64,000 nucleotides of DNA, taken from positions 55,269 to 119,268 of the forward strand of contig NZ_JAAFZC010000005.1 in NCBI RefSeq assembly GCF_010614805.1. Reading direction: 5' to 3'. Made by a program: the position numbers and the translations under genes. The DNA is from Pseudooceanicola aestuarii (lineage in GTDB: Bacteria > Pseudomonadota > Alphaproteobacteria > Rhodobacterales > Rhodobacteraceae). This document shows positions 33,030 to 41,545 of this stretch, in pieces (position 1 is the stretch's first letter; each line of letters opens with the position of its first letter). The notes beneath the pieces are model-generated. The model worked only from the letters and a program-made list of their open reading frames with translations. It was not told the origin of the DNA and ran no database searches.

Positions 33030-33479
33030 TCAAAACACGGCATAGAGCAGAACGAAGAACGTCGCTGCCAAAAGGTCAAAGGCCACGCAGAATGGAATAT
33101 ACCAGTTCGGAATCCGGGCGAGACGATAAGAATTGTGGTGTGACATGTCCCAAAGGGCGTGCAGGGCCAAGCCCAAGGGAAGGAAAGCCCAATGCCATAT
33201 CAGCCCCAAAAAGGCTGCCGAGCCGAACAAAAGGGCGACGGCGAGCTCTGCCCAGAACACGCGCGCTCTGCCGTCCGCGGCGCCAAAGCCGATATAGGCA
33301 CCGCCAATCAAAGCAAGCGTGATCGAAGCAAGAGCTATCGAGCTCTTTTCATCCAAAAACAGGTGAGCCGGCATTGTGAGCAAGACAAACAACACACCAA
33401 CCCATACGGGAGATTTCAAGATATCCCCGTGTCGATGGTGCGATACGTGATCGCCTGTCTTTTCGAAACTCTGTGCCAT
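33030..33479 (-). CDS. Hypothetical membrane protein, first gene of the site-B operon
   Basis: 149 residues with about four hydrophobic segments. The N-terminus is charged and histidine-rich (EKTGDHVSHHRHGDI), and the C-terminal half has HALWDMSHHNSYRLARIPNWYIPFCVAFD. The WDxSHH motif followed by a P.WY.PFC.xxD segment is seen in small bacterial membrane proteins of unknown function. The CueR-type promoter (33487-33517) predicts a transcription start within one or two bases of the ATG. It leads VTT, CDF, sterol-desaturase and DUF411 genes. Confidence 0.75.
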   Translation of the reverse strand: MAQSFEKTGDHVSHHRHGDILKSPVWVGVLFVLLTMPAHLFLDEKSSIALASITLALIGGAYIGFGAADGRARVFWAELAVALLFGSAAFLGLIWHWAFLPLGLALHALWDMSHHNSYRLARIPNWYIPFCVAFDLLAATFFVLLYAVF

Positions 33480-33486
33480 GGCTTTG

Positions 33487-33517
33487 TACCTAGGGATTCC
33501 AGCAACTGGAAGGTCAA
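33487..33517 (-). promoter_or_regulatory. CueR-type promoter of the membrane/CDF/DUF411 operon (site B)
   Basis: Minus strand: TTGACC, a 19-base spacer TTCCAGTTGCTGGAATCCC, then TAGGTA. The spacer carries a near-perfect TTCCAG/CTGGAA dyad. The predicted +1 is at the ATG at 33479, so a leaderless message is likely. Confidence 0.75.
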
Positions 33518-33640
33518 GGGCTATTCATCCACGCGCGCAACGCAGCGCTCACTCAACCTTTCCACGGTGAGGTCAAAGGACCGATATCAGGACGTATTTG
33601 ACGCTGACGCCCGGCTCATGTCCGACGCGCGTGGCGATTT

Positions 33641-34078
33641 TCAGTCATCTTTCGCCTTCTGCCAGACTTGCTGGCAGGCTGAGTAAAGAAACGTCGCTGA
33701 CCAGGTCAGCAACATGAAGCCCAAAAGCGATTGCAGCATCAGCAATAGTCGAAAGGGCCCGACCACCTCTATGGACGAATAGCCAAGGGTCGAGAACGAG
33801 ATGCCCGTAACATAGAGAACATCCTGAAACATCGGCGGGCTGTTGCTGAACGATTGCGGCAGAACGCTTGCCACCACCATCGTGTTGAACACGGCGAGCG
33901 TCACAAGTTCCAAGACATGCAGCAACAGCAACGTGGAAAACGTCAGGATGATCCGAAAGCCGGAGCCATCCGACCGCTGCGGGGAAAACTTCAGAATGCC
34001 CGACAACGCATAATGATGGACAATTCCCATCAGGATCGCCGCGCATATTCCGACAAACATGGCCATCAACTCGGTCAT
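33641..34078 (-). CDS. Two-helix ion-channel-like membrane protein
   Basis: 145 residues from the ATG at 34078 (an ATG at 34126 would add 16 residues). The hydrophobic helices flank a pore-like segment, QDVLYVTGISFSTLGYSSIEVVGPFRLL, followed by LLGFMLLTWSATFLYSACQ. This is the layout of bacterial two-helix potassium-channel relatives, but the selectivity filter is TLGYSS instead of TVGYGD, so selectivity is doubtful. Just upstream is the dyad GGTCAA-T-TTGACC (34108-34120). Not obviously linked to copper. Confidence 0.7.
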   Translation of the reverse strand: MTELMAMFVGICAAILMGIVHHYALSGILKFSPQRSDGSGFRIILTFSTLLLLHVLELVTLAVFNTMVVASVLPQSFSNSPPMFQDVLYVTGISFSTLGYSSIEVVGPFRLLLMLQSLLGFMLLTWSATFLYSACQQVWQKAKDD

Positions 34079-34107
34079 ACACCCAAACCCGTCTACCTGT
34101 TCAAACA

Positions 34108-34120
34108 GGTCAATTTGACC
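34108..34120. promoter_or_regulatory. GGTCAATTTGACC palindrome before the ion-channel gene
   Basis: Perfect 13-bp palindrome (arms GGTCAA/TTGACC, centre T), next to a second dyad ACCTGTT/AACAGGT at 34095-34110. It supports the shorter ion-channel start at 34078. Confidence 0.4.
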
Positions 34121-34166
34121 ATACATCAGGCTTTTAGCACAACGGAACCGATTGATTCTTCACAGG

Positions 34167-34640
34167 TCAGGTCAACGCGGGGGGCAACCCGTTCAGGGCG
34201 ACATCCACCGGAACGGTCGGCAAGTTCAATGCGATCCAGCCAGGCCCTTCGCCTGATCCCAACATCCCTTCCGAGATATCGGCGTAGCCCGAGTAACCAG
34301 CTTGTCTTAACGCTCGAAGCAGCGATGCGGAGCGTCCGCCAGTGGCGCAGATCAGTCCAACAGTGCGATCACCGCTCAGTTCCTTCGCCCTGAACAAGCG
34401 GTCCGGAAAACCGGACGCGTGCATGCTTATCGGCCATACACCAGCACCTACGCCGGTTTCTTGCCACTCTTCGTGCGTTCTGACATCGATGATCCGCGCC
34501 GTATCCGATAGAAGCGCGTCAAAGGCATTCTCTGCCGACCAGACAGATCGGCTCTGCGCCAAAAGCGGTGACGCCGTGACGGTCAGCACCGTCATATGAG
34601 CACCCAGAACGAAACGGCGCCGGTTCAAATCAAGAGCCAT
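34167..34640 (-). CDS. Exported rhodanese-domain protein
   Basis: 157 residues from the ATG at 34640, preceded by GAGG at suitable spacing. A Tat-like leader (NRRRFVLGAHMTVLTVTASPLLAQ) is followed by one rhodanese domain: ARIIDVRTHEEWQETGVGAGVWPI and the active-site loop ICATGGRSASLLRAL with the catalytic cysteine. Rhodanese-type proteins handle sulfane sulfur or thiols; an exported one in a copper island may protect or repair periplasmic thiols. It is divergent from the response regulator and has its own TACA-type box (34738-34751). Confidence 0.8.
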   Translation of the reverse strand: MALDLNRRRFVLGAHMTVLTVTASPLLAQSRSVWSAENAFDALLSDTARIIDVRTHEEWQETGVGAGVWPISMHASGFPDRLFRAKELSGDRTVGLICATGGRSASLLRALRQAGYSGYADISEGMLGSGEGPGWIALNLPTVPVDVALNGLPPALT

Positions 34641-34737
34641 ATTCGAAAACCTCATCCTTTGATCGGTTGCGATCCCAAAGGTCACATAACATACGCGCGA
34701 CGCTACCCGGGAGCACGACACGGTGCAGGCACAGATT

Positions 34738-34751
34738 TGTATCCATCTGTA
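34738..34751 (-). promoter_or_regulatory. TACA-N6-TACA direct repeat upstream of the rhodanese gene
   Basis: Minus strand TACAGATGGATACA: two TACA half-sites 10 bases apart, the geometry used by OmpR-type response regulators. Faces the rhodanese gene. Confidence 0.6.
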
Positions 34752-34768
34752 GCAAGGGACTGACCTGA

Positions 34769-34782
34769 TACAAACGGCTACA
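34769..34782 (+). promoter_or_regulatory. TACA-N6-TACA direct repeat upstream of the two-component operon
   Basis: TACAAACGGCTACA, 47 bases before the response regulator start; same half-site and spacing as the other boxes. Suggests autoregulation. Confidence 0.65.
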
Positions 34783-34828
34783 ATTCTGCCCATGAAACAG
34801 AATGCAACGATGATCTAGGAAGGACGCC

Positions 34829-35551
34829 ATGGGACCGCAACCTCATATCCTTATCGTGGACGACCACGCTCAGATACGCGAAAGCGTCGCGCGCTTCCTG
34901 GAGAAGAACGGAATGCGCACGACCGTCGCCAGGGATGCCGTGGAGATGGATGCCAAGCTGGCCACCGGTCACTTCGACCTCCTCGTGCTCGATGTCATGA
35001 TGCCGGGCGAGGACGGTTTGTCGGTTTGCCGCAGACTTGCGCCAGAGGGTGATCTTCCGATCATCATGCTGACGGCGCTTGGTGAGGAAACGGATCGGAT
35101 CGTGGGGCTGGAAATCGGTGCGGACGATTATCTCGCCAAGCCGTTCAATCCACGAGAACTGCTCGCCCGCATCAAGTCGGTTCTTCGGCGAAGCAACCGT
35201 GACGAACCCGTGGCCGGAAGGCTCGCGGGGAGGAAAGTCTCTTTTGCGCACTGGATACTGGATACCGACCGGCAGGTGCTGATTGACGAGTCCACCACCG
35301 AGACGCCATTGACGACCTCCGAGTTCAAATTGCTGGCGGTCCTGCTGGAACGTGCGAGGATGGTGCTCAGCCGTGACCAGTTGCTTGACCTGACCGCTGG
35401 TCGGACGGCAGGCCCGATGGATCGCACCATCGACAATCAGATCAGCCGCCTCCGCCGCAAAATCGAGCCGGATGTACTTAGGCCCAGTGTCATCAAAACG
35501 GTGCGGAACGGCGGATACTGTCTGGCTGCCGATGTCGAGGATGCGCCGTGA
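34829..35551 (+). CDS. OmpR-family response regulator, probable copper sensor (CopR-like)
   Basis: 240 residues. The receiver domain has acidic pocket D11/D12, phosphorylation site D55 (LLVLDVMMPG), T82 and K104 (LAKPF). The C-terminal winged helix ends in MDRTIDNQISRLRRKIEPD...IKTVRNGGYCLAADV. It overlaps the histidine kinase gene by four bases. Two TACA-N6-TACA boxes lie in the divergent region upstream and match boxes elsewhere in the island, so this regulator is the best candidate for recognising them. The inducing signal is inferred to be periplasmic copper. Confidence 0.9.
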   Translation: MGPQPHILIVDDHAQIRESVARFLEKNGMRTTVARDAVEMDAKLATGHFDLLVLDVMMPGEDGLSVCRRLAPEGDLPIIMLTALGEETDRIVGLEIGADDYLAKPFNPRELLARIKSVLRRSNRDEPVAGRLAGRKVSFAHWILDTDRQVLIDESTTETPLTTSEFKLLAVLLERARMVLSRDQLLDLTAGRTAGPMDRTIDNQISRLRRKIEPDVLRPSVIKTVRNGGYCLAADVEDAP

Positions 35552-37017
35552 TGCGCCGTGCGATGAGGTCTCTGAGCGGCCAGTTGATCCTGCTTGTGGT
35601 CGCGGCACTTGTCGTGGCCCAGGCGATCAGCCTGTTCCTGTTCGCTGACGAGCGCACCCTTGCGATTCGTGCCGCATTGGGGTTCGAGGCCGCCGGTCGC
35701 GCAGCAAATGTCGCGCGGTTGATCGAGGAGGCCCCGCCGGAGTTGCAGGACTCGATCCTCCGCGCGGCGAATTCGCCATTGATCCGGTTTGATCTGTCGG
35801 ACGTTCCGAGCGTGGAACACACCGGTCATTCGGATGGCGGCATCGTGGAAGGACGCATACGCGCGCTTCTGGGCGATAGCTACAGCCGGGATATTCGCGT
35901 TGAACTGCACGAGGTCGAGGGCGCGTTGCGGCCCCTTCCCAATCTCTCGGACGAGATGACGGAAATGCATCTCGCGATGATGCGCGGAGAGTTGACGGCG
36001 GTTGAGATGAACCTGTCGATCGCCATCAAGGGAGCGCGTTGGCTGAATGTCGGAACGCGGTTCGAGCGTCCGCCAATCCAATGGCCTTTCTATTCGATGC
36101 TGACCTTTGGAATTTCCGCCGGACTGCTTCTGGTGGCGATCTTCTGGTTTGTCATGACGCGCCTGACGCGTCCTTTGCGGCACCTCTCCAAGGCCGCGGA
36201 CCATCTTGGCCGGGGCGAGGATGTGGGTGAATTGACCGTCGCGGGGCCGACCGAGGTCAAGGATCTGACCGTCGCCTTCAACCGCATGCAACGACGGCTG
36301 ACCCGGTTTGTCAGCGATCGGACACGGATGCTCGCAGCGCTTGGTCACGATTTGCGCTCGCCGTTGACTGCTATGCGTGTCCGCGCGGAGCTGGTTGACG
36401 AAGAAGAGACGCGGGACAGCCTCATCGCATCGGTCGAAGAGATGCAGAGTATGGTCGAAGCGACGCTCACCTTTGCACGCGGCCTTACCGGATCCGAAGG
36501 TGCCGAAGTGGTCGATCTGCGCAATTTTCTGGACAGCTTGTGCAGCGATATGGCGGCACACTGCACCTTTGCCCCGAGTGATGATGTTGCCGTGCGGCTT
36601 CGACCCAACGCGTTCCGAAGGGCACTGAGGAACTTGCTTGAGAACGCCGTTCGCTACGGTGGTGCCGCAAAAGTCAGCTGGGCGACCCACGGTTCGAACC
36701 TCGTACTCAACATCGATGACAATGGGCCCGGCATTCCCGTCGACCAGTTGGAAAAGGTCTTCGATCCCTTCTATCGCCTCGAGCAATCGAGGTCTCTGGA
36801 AACGGGCGGTTATGGGCTTGGGCTCTCAATCGCGAGGACAATCGTCCAATCCCATGGCGGCGATATCCAGCTGGTCAATCAGAACAGCGCGGGTTTGCGC
36901 GCTGTTGTCACCATCCCGTTGGATGAAACCGAACTGATCGAAGGAGAAACAGATGAAACTGAACGCGTTGATCCTGCCGTTGCTGGCCAGCTTGCCCGCC
37001 AGCATGGCGCAGGCTGA
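35548..37017 (+). CDS. Sensor histidine kinase
   Basis: 489 residues. There are two membrane helices (about 10-30 and 185-205) around a ~150-residue periplasmic sensor region, then a HAMP domain, a dimer domain with His267 in LAALGHDLRSPLTAMRVRAEL, and an ATPase domain with N box LRNLLENAVRYGG, DDNGPGIP and GGYGLGLSIARTI. The sensor region has histidines and methionines (VEHTGHSDGG, MTEMHLAMMRGE) that could bind copper. Starts at ATG inside the regulator's end and is followed by an overlapping SHOCT-domain gene. Confidence 0.9.
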   Translation: MMRRAMRSLSGQLILLVVAALVVAQAISLFLFADERTLAIRAALGFEAAGRAANVARLIEEAPPELQDSILRAANSPLIRFDLSDVPSVEHTGHSDGGIVEGRIRALLGDSYSRDIRVELHEVEGALRPLPNLSDEMTEMHLAMMRGELTAVEMNLSIAIKGARWLNVGTRFERPPIQWPFYSMLTFGISAGLLLVAIFWFVMTRLTRPLRHLSKAADHLGRGEDVGELTVAGPTEVKDLTVAFNRMQRRLTRFVSDRTRMLAALGHDLRSPLTAMRVRAELVDEEETRDSLIASVEEMQSMVEATLTFARGLTGSEGAEVVDLRNFLDSLCSDMAAHCTFAPSDDVAVRLRPNAFRRALRNLLENAVRYGGAAKVSWATHGSNLVLNIDDNGPGIPVDQLEKVFDPFYRLEQSRSLETGGYGLGLSIARTIVQSHGGDIQLVNQNSAGLRAVVTIPLDETELIEGETDETERVDPAVAGQLARQHGAG

Positions 37018-37258
37018 TGGACCAGGCTCCTGGACGGGGCACATGTGGGGCAGTGGCTATGGCTTTATGGGCGGCTTCATGATGCTCGCCTTCTGGGGTG
37101 CGCTGATCGCATTGGTGGTGTTTCTGGTGTTCAGGCTGCGGGACAATGGCACCCGTCCCCCGGACTCGGACGCGCAGGAAGCGCTCCGGCGCCGCTTTGC
37201 AAATGGGGAAATCGACGAAGAAGAGTTCCGTCGCCGCAAAGCAACGCTCGACGAATAG
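36953..37258 (+). CDS. Small membrane protein with SHOCT domain
   Basis: 101 residues; its start overlaps the kinase end by 65 bases and has GAAGGAGA as ribosome site. A signal peptide (KLNALILPLLASLPASMAQA) is followed by a tryptophan/methionine-rich stretch (GSWTGHMWGSGYGFMGGFMML), one membrane helix and the C-terminal SHOCT module ALRRRFANGEIDEEEFRRRKATLDE. Such proteins are common beside copper regulators; the Met/Trp segment could bind Cu(I). Its role is not established. Confidence 0.78.
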   Translation: MKLNALILPLLASLPASMAQADGPGSWTGHMWGSGYGFMGGFMMLAFWGALIALVVFLVFRLRDNGTRPPDSDAQEALRRRFANGEIDEEEFRRRKATLDE

Positions 37259-37323
37259 ACCCCGCCGCGGACGCCAAAGCCGTCCGACGCGACGCCCACC
37301 GACGCTGAATAGGAAAGAACGCC

Positions 37324-39324
37324 ATGGTCCCGGAAATTGGTCACTTCGCACTGGCCCTCGCACTGGCGCTTGCGCTTGTTCAGAGTGTTCTACCGATTGC
37401 AGGTGCGTCGCGTAGAAATGCCGTCTGGATGAAATCCGCCCAGGCGACGGCAATAGGACAAGTGCTGTTTGTGGCCATCGCCTTCGCAGCGCTGATGCAG
37501 GCTTTCATCGTCAGCGATTTTACCGTCAGGAACGTCGTCGAGAACTCCCATTCGCTCAAGCCAATGCTCTACAAGGTGGCCGGGACCTGGGGCAGCCATG
37601 AGGGTTCGCTGCTGCTCTGGATCCTGATACTCGCGGTGTTCGGCGCGGGCGTCGCCTGGTTCGGATCGAACATCCCCGCCGAGACCAAGGCGCGCACCTT
37701 GTCGGTGCAGGCGTGGATCAGCGTCGGCTTCCTGTCCTTCCTGCTGCTGACGTCGAACCCCTTCGAGCGGGTGTTTCCGCCGCCGCTCGACGGCAATGAC
37801 CTCAACCCGTTGCTTCAGGACATGGGTCTCGCCATGCACCCGCCGCTCTTGTATTTCGGGTATGTCGGCTTCTCCATCGTGTTTTCCTTTGCCGTTGCGG
37901 CTCTTCTGGAAGGGCGCGTCGATCCGGCCTGGGCCAGATGGGTCCGCCCGTGGACATTGGCCGCGTGGGTCAGCCTTACGGCAGGTATCGCTCTTGGATC
38001 GTGGTGGGCCTATTATGAACTGGGCTGGGGCGGCTGGTGGTTCTGGGACCCGGTCGAGAATGTAAGCTTCATGCCCTGGCTACTGGGCACGGCGCTGCTG
38101 CATTCCGCCATCGTCACCGAAAAGCGCGACGCGTTCAAAAGCTGGACCATCCTACTTGCCATCCTGACTTTCTCGCTTTCGCTGCTCGGGACGTTCATCG
38201 TCCGGTCAGGCCTGCTTACATCCGTGCATGCCTTCGCCGTCGATCCAGAGCGCGGGCTTTACATTCTGGGTCTGCTGGCCGTGTCCATCGGTGGGTCGCT
38301 GGCGCTCTACGCCTGGCGGGCGCCCGAAATGGAGCCGGGTGGTCTGTTTCGCCCGATCAGCCGCGAGGCCGGGCTGCTCGTGAACAACCTCATTCTGGCC
38401 GCCGCTACGGGAACGGTCCTGTTCGGGACGCTTTATCCGCTGATCCTCGAGGCTATCACGGGGGACAAGATCTCGGTGGGTCCACCTTTCTTCAATGCGG
38501 CTTTCATTCCGATGATGCTGGCGCTGGTCGTGTTCATGGGTCTTGGTCCATTCCTGTCGTGGAAGCGGGCTGATTTCGCCGGTTTGCTCGATCGCATTCG
38601 GTTCGTGGCCGTGCTGGCGGTCGTCGCCGCCTTGGCCGCGTGGTATCTTCTGTATGGCGGGCCGATCATGGCCTATCTTGCCATCCTCGGCGCAGCGTGG
38701 CTGCTTTTTGCGACCCTGCGGGAATGGGCGCTACGCATCCGTCTGTTCGAGGTTTCCCTTGCAGAGAGCGCGAGACGCGTGCGCAACCTGCCACGCGCCT
38801 CTCACGGTATGACGCTTGCCCATGCCGGCGTCGCTGTGTTGATGATGGGGATGATCGGCTCGACCGGATGGAAGAGTGAGGAGATCGTCTTTGCCGCCCC
38901 CGGGACCGAAGTCACGATCGCGGGGTTCGACATCACCTTCGAAGGGGCCGCAAAGGTTCAAGGGCCGAACTACATCGCGGATCGCGGCACCCTTGTGGTG
39001 CGTCGGGATGGCGAATTGGTCACGACACTTTTCCCGGAACGGCGGTATTACCCGGTCGCGGAAAGCCAGACGACGGAGTCGGCCATCCGCTCCACATTGG
39101 CGGGTGATCTCTATACGTCGATTGCAACGCCAGCCTCCGATCAAGTGAACAACGCCGGAGCATGGACCCTTCGGATCCTCTATGAACCGCTCGTCAACCT
39201 GATCTGGATCGGCTCGATCCTGCTGGTGATCGGTGGCTGTTTGTCCTTGTCGGATCGCCGTTTGAGGGTCGGGGCGCCGCGCCGCGCCAAACAGCCAGCC
39301 AGCGATGCTGTTCCTGCCGAGTAG
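37324..39324 (+). CDS. ccmF: Cytochrome c heme lyase subunit CcmF
   Basis: 666 residues with about 15 membrane segments. The tryptophan-rich motif is WAYYELGWGGWWFWDPVENVSFMPW and the WGSHEGSLLLW loop is intact, with the conserved histidines of the family. CcmF with CcmH transfers heme from CcmE to apocytochromes at the periplasmic side. It is preceded by the SHOCT gene and followed without gap by ccmG, ccmH and ccmI. No ccmA-E is present here, so heme supply must come from the chromosome. Confidence 0.92.
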   Translation: MVPEIGHFALALALALALVQSVLPIAGASRRNAVWMKSAQATAIGQVLFVAIAFAALMQAFIVSDFTVRNVVENSHSLKPMLYKVAGTWGSHEGSLLLWILILAVFGAGVAWFGSNIPAETKARTLSVQAWISVGFLSFLLLTSNPFERVFPPPLDGNDLNPLLQDMGLAMHPPLLYFGYVGFSIVFSFAVAALLEGRVDPAWARWVRPWTLAAWVSLTAGIALGSWWAYYELGWGGWWFWDPVENVSFMPWLLGTALLHSAIVTEKRDAFKSWTILLAILTFSLSLLGTFIVRSGLLTSVHAFAVDPERGLYILGLLAVSIGGSLALYAWRAPEMEPGGLFRPISREAGLLVNNLILAAATGTVLFGTLYPLILEAITGDKISVGPPFFNAAFIPMMLALVVFMGLGPFLSWKRADFAGLLDRIRFVAVLAVVAALAAWYLLYGGPIMAYLAILGAAWLLFATLREWALRIRLFEVSLAESARRVRNLPRASHGMTLAHAGVAVLMMGMIGSTGWKSEEIVFAAPGTEVTIAGFDITFEGAAKVQGPNYIADRGTLVVRRDGELVTTLFPERRYYPVAESQTTESAIRSTLAGDLYTSIATPASDQVNNAGAWTLRILYEPLVNLIWIGSILLVIGGCLSLSDRRLRVGAPRRAKQPASDAVPAE

Positions 39325-39332
39325 GAGAGAAG

Positions 39333-39899
39333 ATGAAACGTCTCATTGCCGGGCTGCCGTTTATTGCGGCGGTCATATTCGGTGGGTTTTTTCTCTGGGG
39401 GCTCAATCCCGACCGGGATCCCAACGAGATCCCTTCCGTCCTGATCTCGCAACCGGCCCCGGCGTTCGACCTCGATCCCGTGCCGGGGTTGGAGACACCC
39501 GGCCTGGCCCGAAGCGATCTTGTCGGCAACGAACGACCGGTCGTGGTCAATGTCTTTGCGTCCTGGTGCGTGCCCTGCCGCGCGGAACATGCCGTGTTGA
39601 CAAGATTTGTCGAACGAGAAGGCATGCGGTTGTTCGGAATAAACTACAAAGACAAACCTGAGGATGCCGTGAAGTGGCTCAATGACCTCGGCAATCCCTA
39701 CGAGCGGATCGGGTCCGACCTGTCGGGCCGGACCGGGATCGAATGGGGCCTGTCGGGCGTGCCGGAAACCTTCATCGTCGATAGCGATGGCACCGTTTTG
39801 TTTCGCTATGTCGGGCCGGTCGTGGGTCCGGACGCCGTCGAACGGTTCACGCAAGCCCTGAAGCAGGCAGGCGCACTGCCAAATGGAGCAGGTTCATGA
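39333..39899 (+). CDS. ccmG: Thiol:disulfide oxidoreductase CcmG (DsbE)
   Basis: 188 residues: an N-terminal membrane anchor, then a thioredoxin domain with WCVPC (C79/C82) and cis-Pro in GVPETF. CcmG reduces the heme-binding CXXCH cysteines of apocytochromes. It overlaps ccmH by four bases. Confidence 0.92.
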   Translation: MKRLIAGLPFIAAVIFGGFFLWGLNPDRDPNEIPSVLISQPAPAFDLDPVPGLETPGLARSDLVGNERPVVVNVFASWCVPCRAEHAVLTRFVEREGMRLFGINYKDKPEDAVKWLNDLGNPYERIGSDLSGRTGIEWGLSGVPETFIVDSDGTVLFRYVGPVVGPDAVERFTQALKQAGALPNGAGS

Positions 39900-40369
39900 G
39901 ACAGTTGATTTTCGCGTTTTGCATCGGGCTCCTTCCCATTGCCGCCAATGCGGTGGAACCGGACGAAATGCTGACCGCCCCGGTATTGGAACAGCGTGCG
40001 CGGGAGATTTCCAAGGATCTGCGATGTGTCGTCTGTCAAAATCAGGACATCGACAGCTCGAACGCGGGTGTGGCGCGGGACTTGCGTCTGCTCGTACGCG
40101 AGCGCTTGGTCGCCGGAGACAGTGACACCGAGGTGATCGAATATATTCGGGCGCGGTACGGGGATTACGTGCTGCTCAAACCGCCTCTGGAGCCTGCGAC
40201 CTACGCGCTTTGGTTTGCGCCAATCGCTTTCGTTCTGGTCGGGGTTTTCGTCGGTGGTGGGGTACTGATGAGTCGGCGAAAGCAAGAGGCATTTGAAGAT
40301 TTGGGCTCAGAGGATGAGAACACCGTGTCCGAAATTCTCAGACAAAACGAAGCGGGGGATGCGCCATGA
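39896..40369 (+). CDS. ccmH: Cytochrome c maturation protein CcmH
   Basis: 157 residues with signal peptide, the conserved LRCVVCQNQDIDSSNA (C44/C47) redox motif, a helical LRLLVRERL region and a C-terminal membrane helix. CcmH/CcmF form the heme ligation complex. It overlaps both neighbours by four bases, so ccmFGHI is tightly coupled. Confidence 0.92.
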   Translation: MRQLIFAFCIGLLPIAANAVEPDEMLTAPVLEQRAREISKDLRCVVCQNQDIDSSNAGVARDLRLLVRERLVAGDSDTEVIEYIRARYGDYVLLKPPLEPATYALWFAPIAFVLVGVFVGGGVLMSRRKQEAFEDLGSEDENTVSEILRQNEAGDAP

Positions 40370-41517
40370 TCTGGGGTATTTTTGGTCTTCTGACGCTGCT
40401 CGCGATCGGAATAGTCCTCTACCCGCTGCTGCTGTCCAAATCGAACACTCTCACCAGAGGAGATGCTGTACCGGCAATCCTCGCCGATCAGATGCGGGAA
40501 ATCCAACGAGACATGGACCGCGGTTTGATTTCTGAACATGAAGCTCAAGCAGCCAGACTCGAAATCAAGAAACGGATCCTCGCGACGACCCGCAATTCGG
40601 AAGAAAAAGCCGGATCGTCCCGTAGTGGTGGCAGAGTCACTCTCGTTGTCGCGGCGGTTCTCGCGCCGGTTATTGCCGCGGGCTACTATCTGACGATGGG
40701 ATCGCCGGAGGTGCCTTCAATGGCCTTCGCTGCCCGTGCAGAGGAGCGCGCACAGACTGATGAAGTGACGGCGCTGGCGATACAACTTCGCGAAAGGCTT
40801 GTATCCGATCCGACCGGCGGCCCCAGCGAAGGGTGGATGCTGTTGGGCCAGACCTATCAGCGCATGGGCAGAACAGTTGATGCCGTCAAAGCATTCGAAG
40901 TTGTCGCCAAACGGGAGGATGCCACCTCCGCGACATTCTCCATGCTGGCGGAGGCTGTCGCGGTTGCCAATGACGGCGTTGTTATTCCACGGGCGAAATT
41001 GGCCATTGATCGCGCTTTGGAACTTGACCCATCCAATCCTGCGGCAACCTATTTCGAGTCTCTCTACCATCTTCAAAAAGAAGAGACGCGTAAGGCCTAC
41101 GATCTGCTCGTTTCCCGGCTGAACCAGGAAAAGACGTTCGTGCCCTGGATGGAAACATACGTTTTGCAGATCAACCGGATTGCAACGGCAGCCGACCTCC
41201 CGGTCGTCGATCTACCCAGCGGGCCGACATCACAACCCGGCCCGAGTGCGGCAGATGTTGCGGCGGCGTCGGAGATGAATGACGCGGACCGCGCGGAGTT
41301 CATCCGGTCGATGGTCTCGCGGCTGGCCGAGCGTCTTGAGGATGATCCGGACGATCTGGATGGTTGGATGCGGCTGGCAAACGCCTATACCGTCCTTCAG
41401 GAGCCCGATCGCGCCATCGCCGCCTACCGTAAGGCTGAAGCGCTGTTGGAACAGCAGCCTGCCAGTGATCCTCGGCGTGCGGCGGTCCGTGCCGCGCTTG
41501 AGCGGCTCGGCGGCTGA
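40366..41517 (+). CDS. ccmI: Cytochrome c maturation TPR protein CcmI
   Basis: 383 residues: an N-terminal two-helix membrane domain (residues 1-110, IWGIFGLLTLLAIGIVLYPLLL and VTLVVAAVLAPVIAAGYYL) and a long tetratricopeptide-repeat domain (WMLLGQTYQRMGRTVDAVKAFEVV and WMRLANAYTVLQEPDRAIAAYRKAEALL). CcmI holds apocytochromes for ligation. Last gene of the two-component-ccm operon, ending near the converging ScsB/DsbD gene. Confidence 0.9.
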   Translation: MIWGIFGLLTLLAIGIVLYPLLLSKSNTLTRGDAVPAILADQMREIQRDMDRGLISEHEAQAARLEIKKRILATTRNSEEKAGSSRSGGRVTLVVAAVLAPVIAAGYYLTMGSPEVPSMAFAARAEERAQTDEVTALAIQLRERLVSDPTGGPSEGWMLLGQTYQRMGRTVDAVKAFEVVAKREDATSATFSMLAEAVAVANDGVVIPRAKLAIDRALELDPSNPAATYFESLYHLQKEETRKAYDLLVSRLNQEKTFVPWMETYVLQINRIATAADLPVVDLPSGPTSQPGPSAADVAAASEMNDADRAEFIRSMVSRLAERLEDDPDDLDGWMRLANAYTVLQEPDRAIAAYRKAEALLEQQPASDPRRAAVRAALERLGG

Positions 41518-41545
41518 CTACTGGTCGGTGTCCCGCCCGGGCAGG

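Noticed and set aside
33552-33576. An eighth CueR site (TTGACC on the minus strand with a 19-base spacer)
   Set aside because: The spacer lacks the CTTCC/GGAAG dyad and no gene start follows at a sensible distance.
35437-36786. 449-codon open frame opposite the histidine kinase
   Set aside because: Shadow of a gene with all kinase motifs intact; no homology-like pattern.
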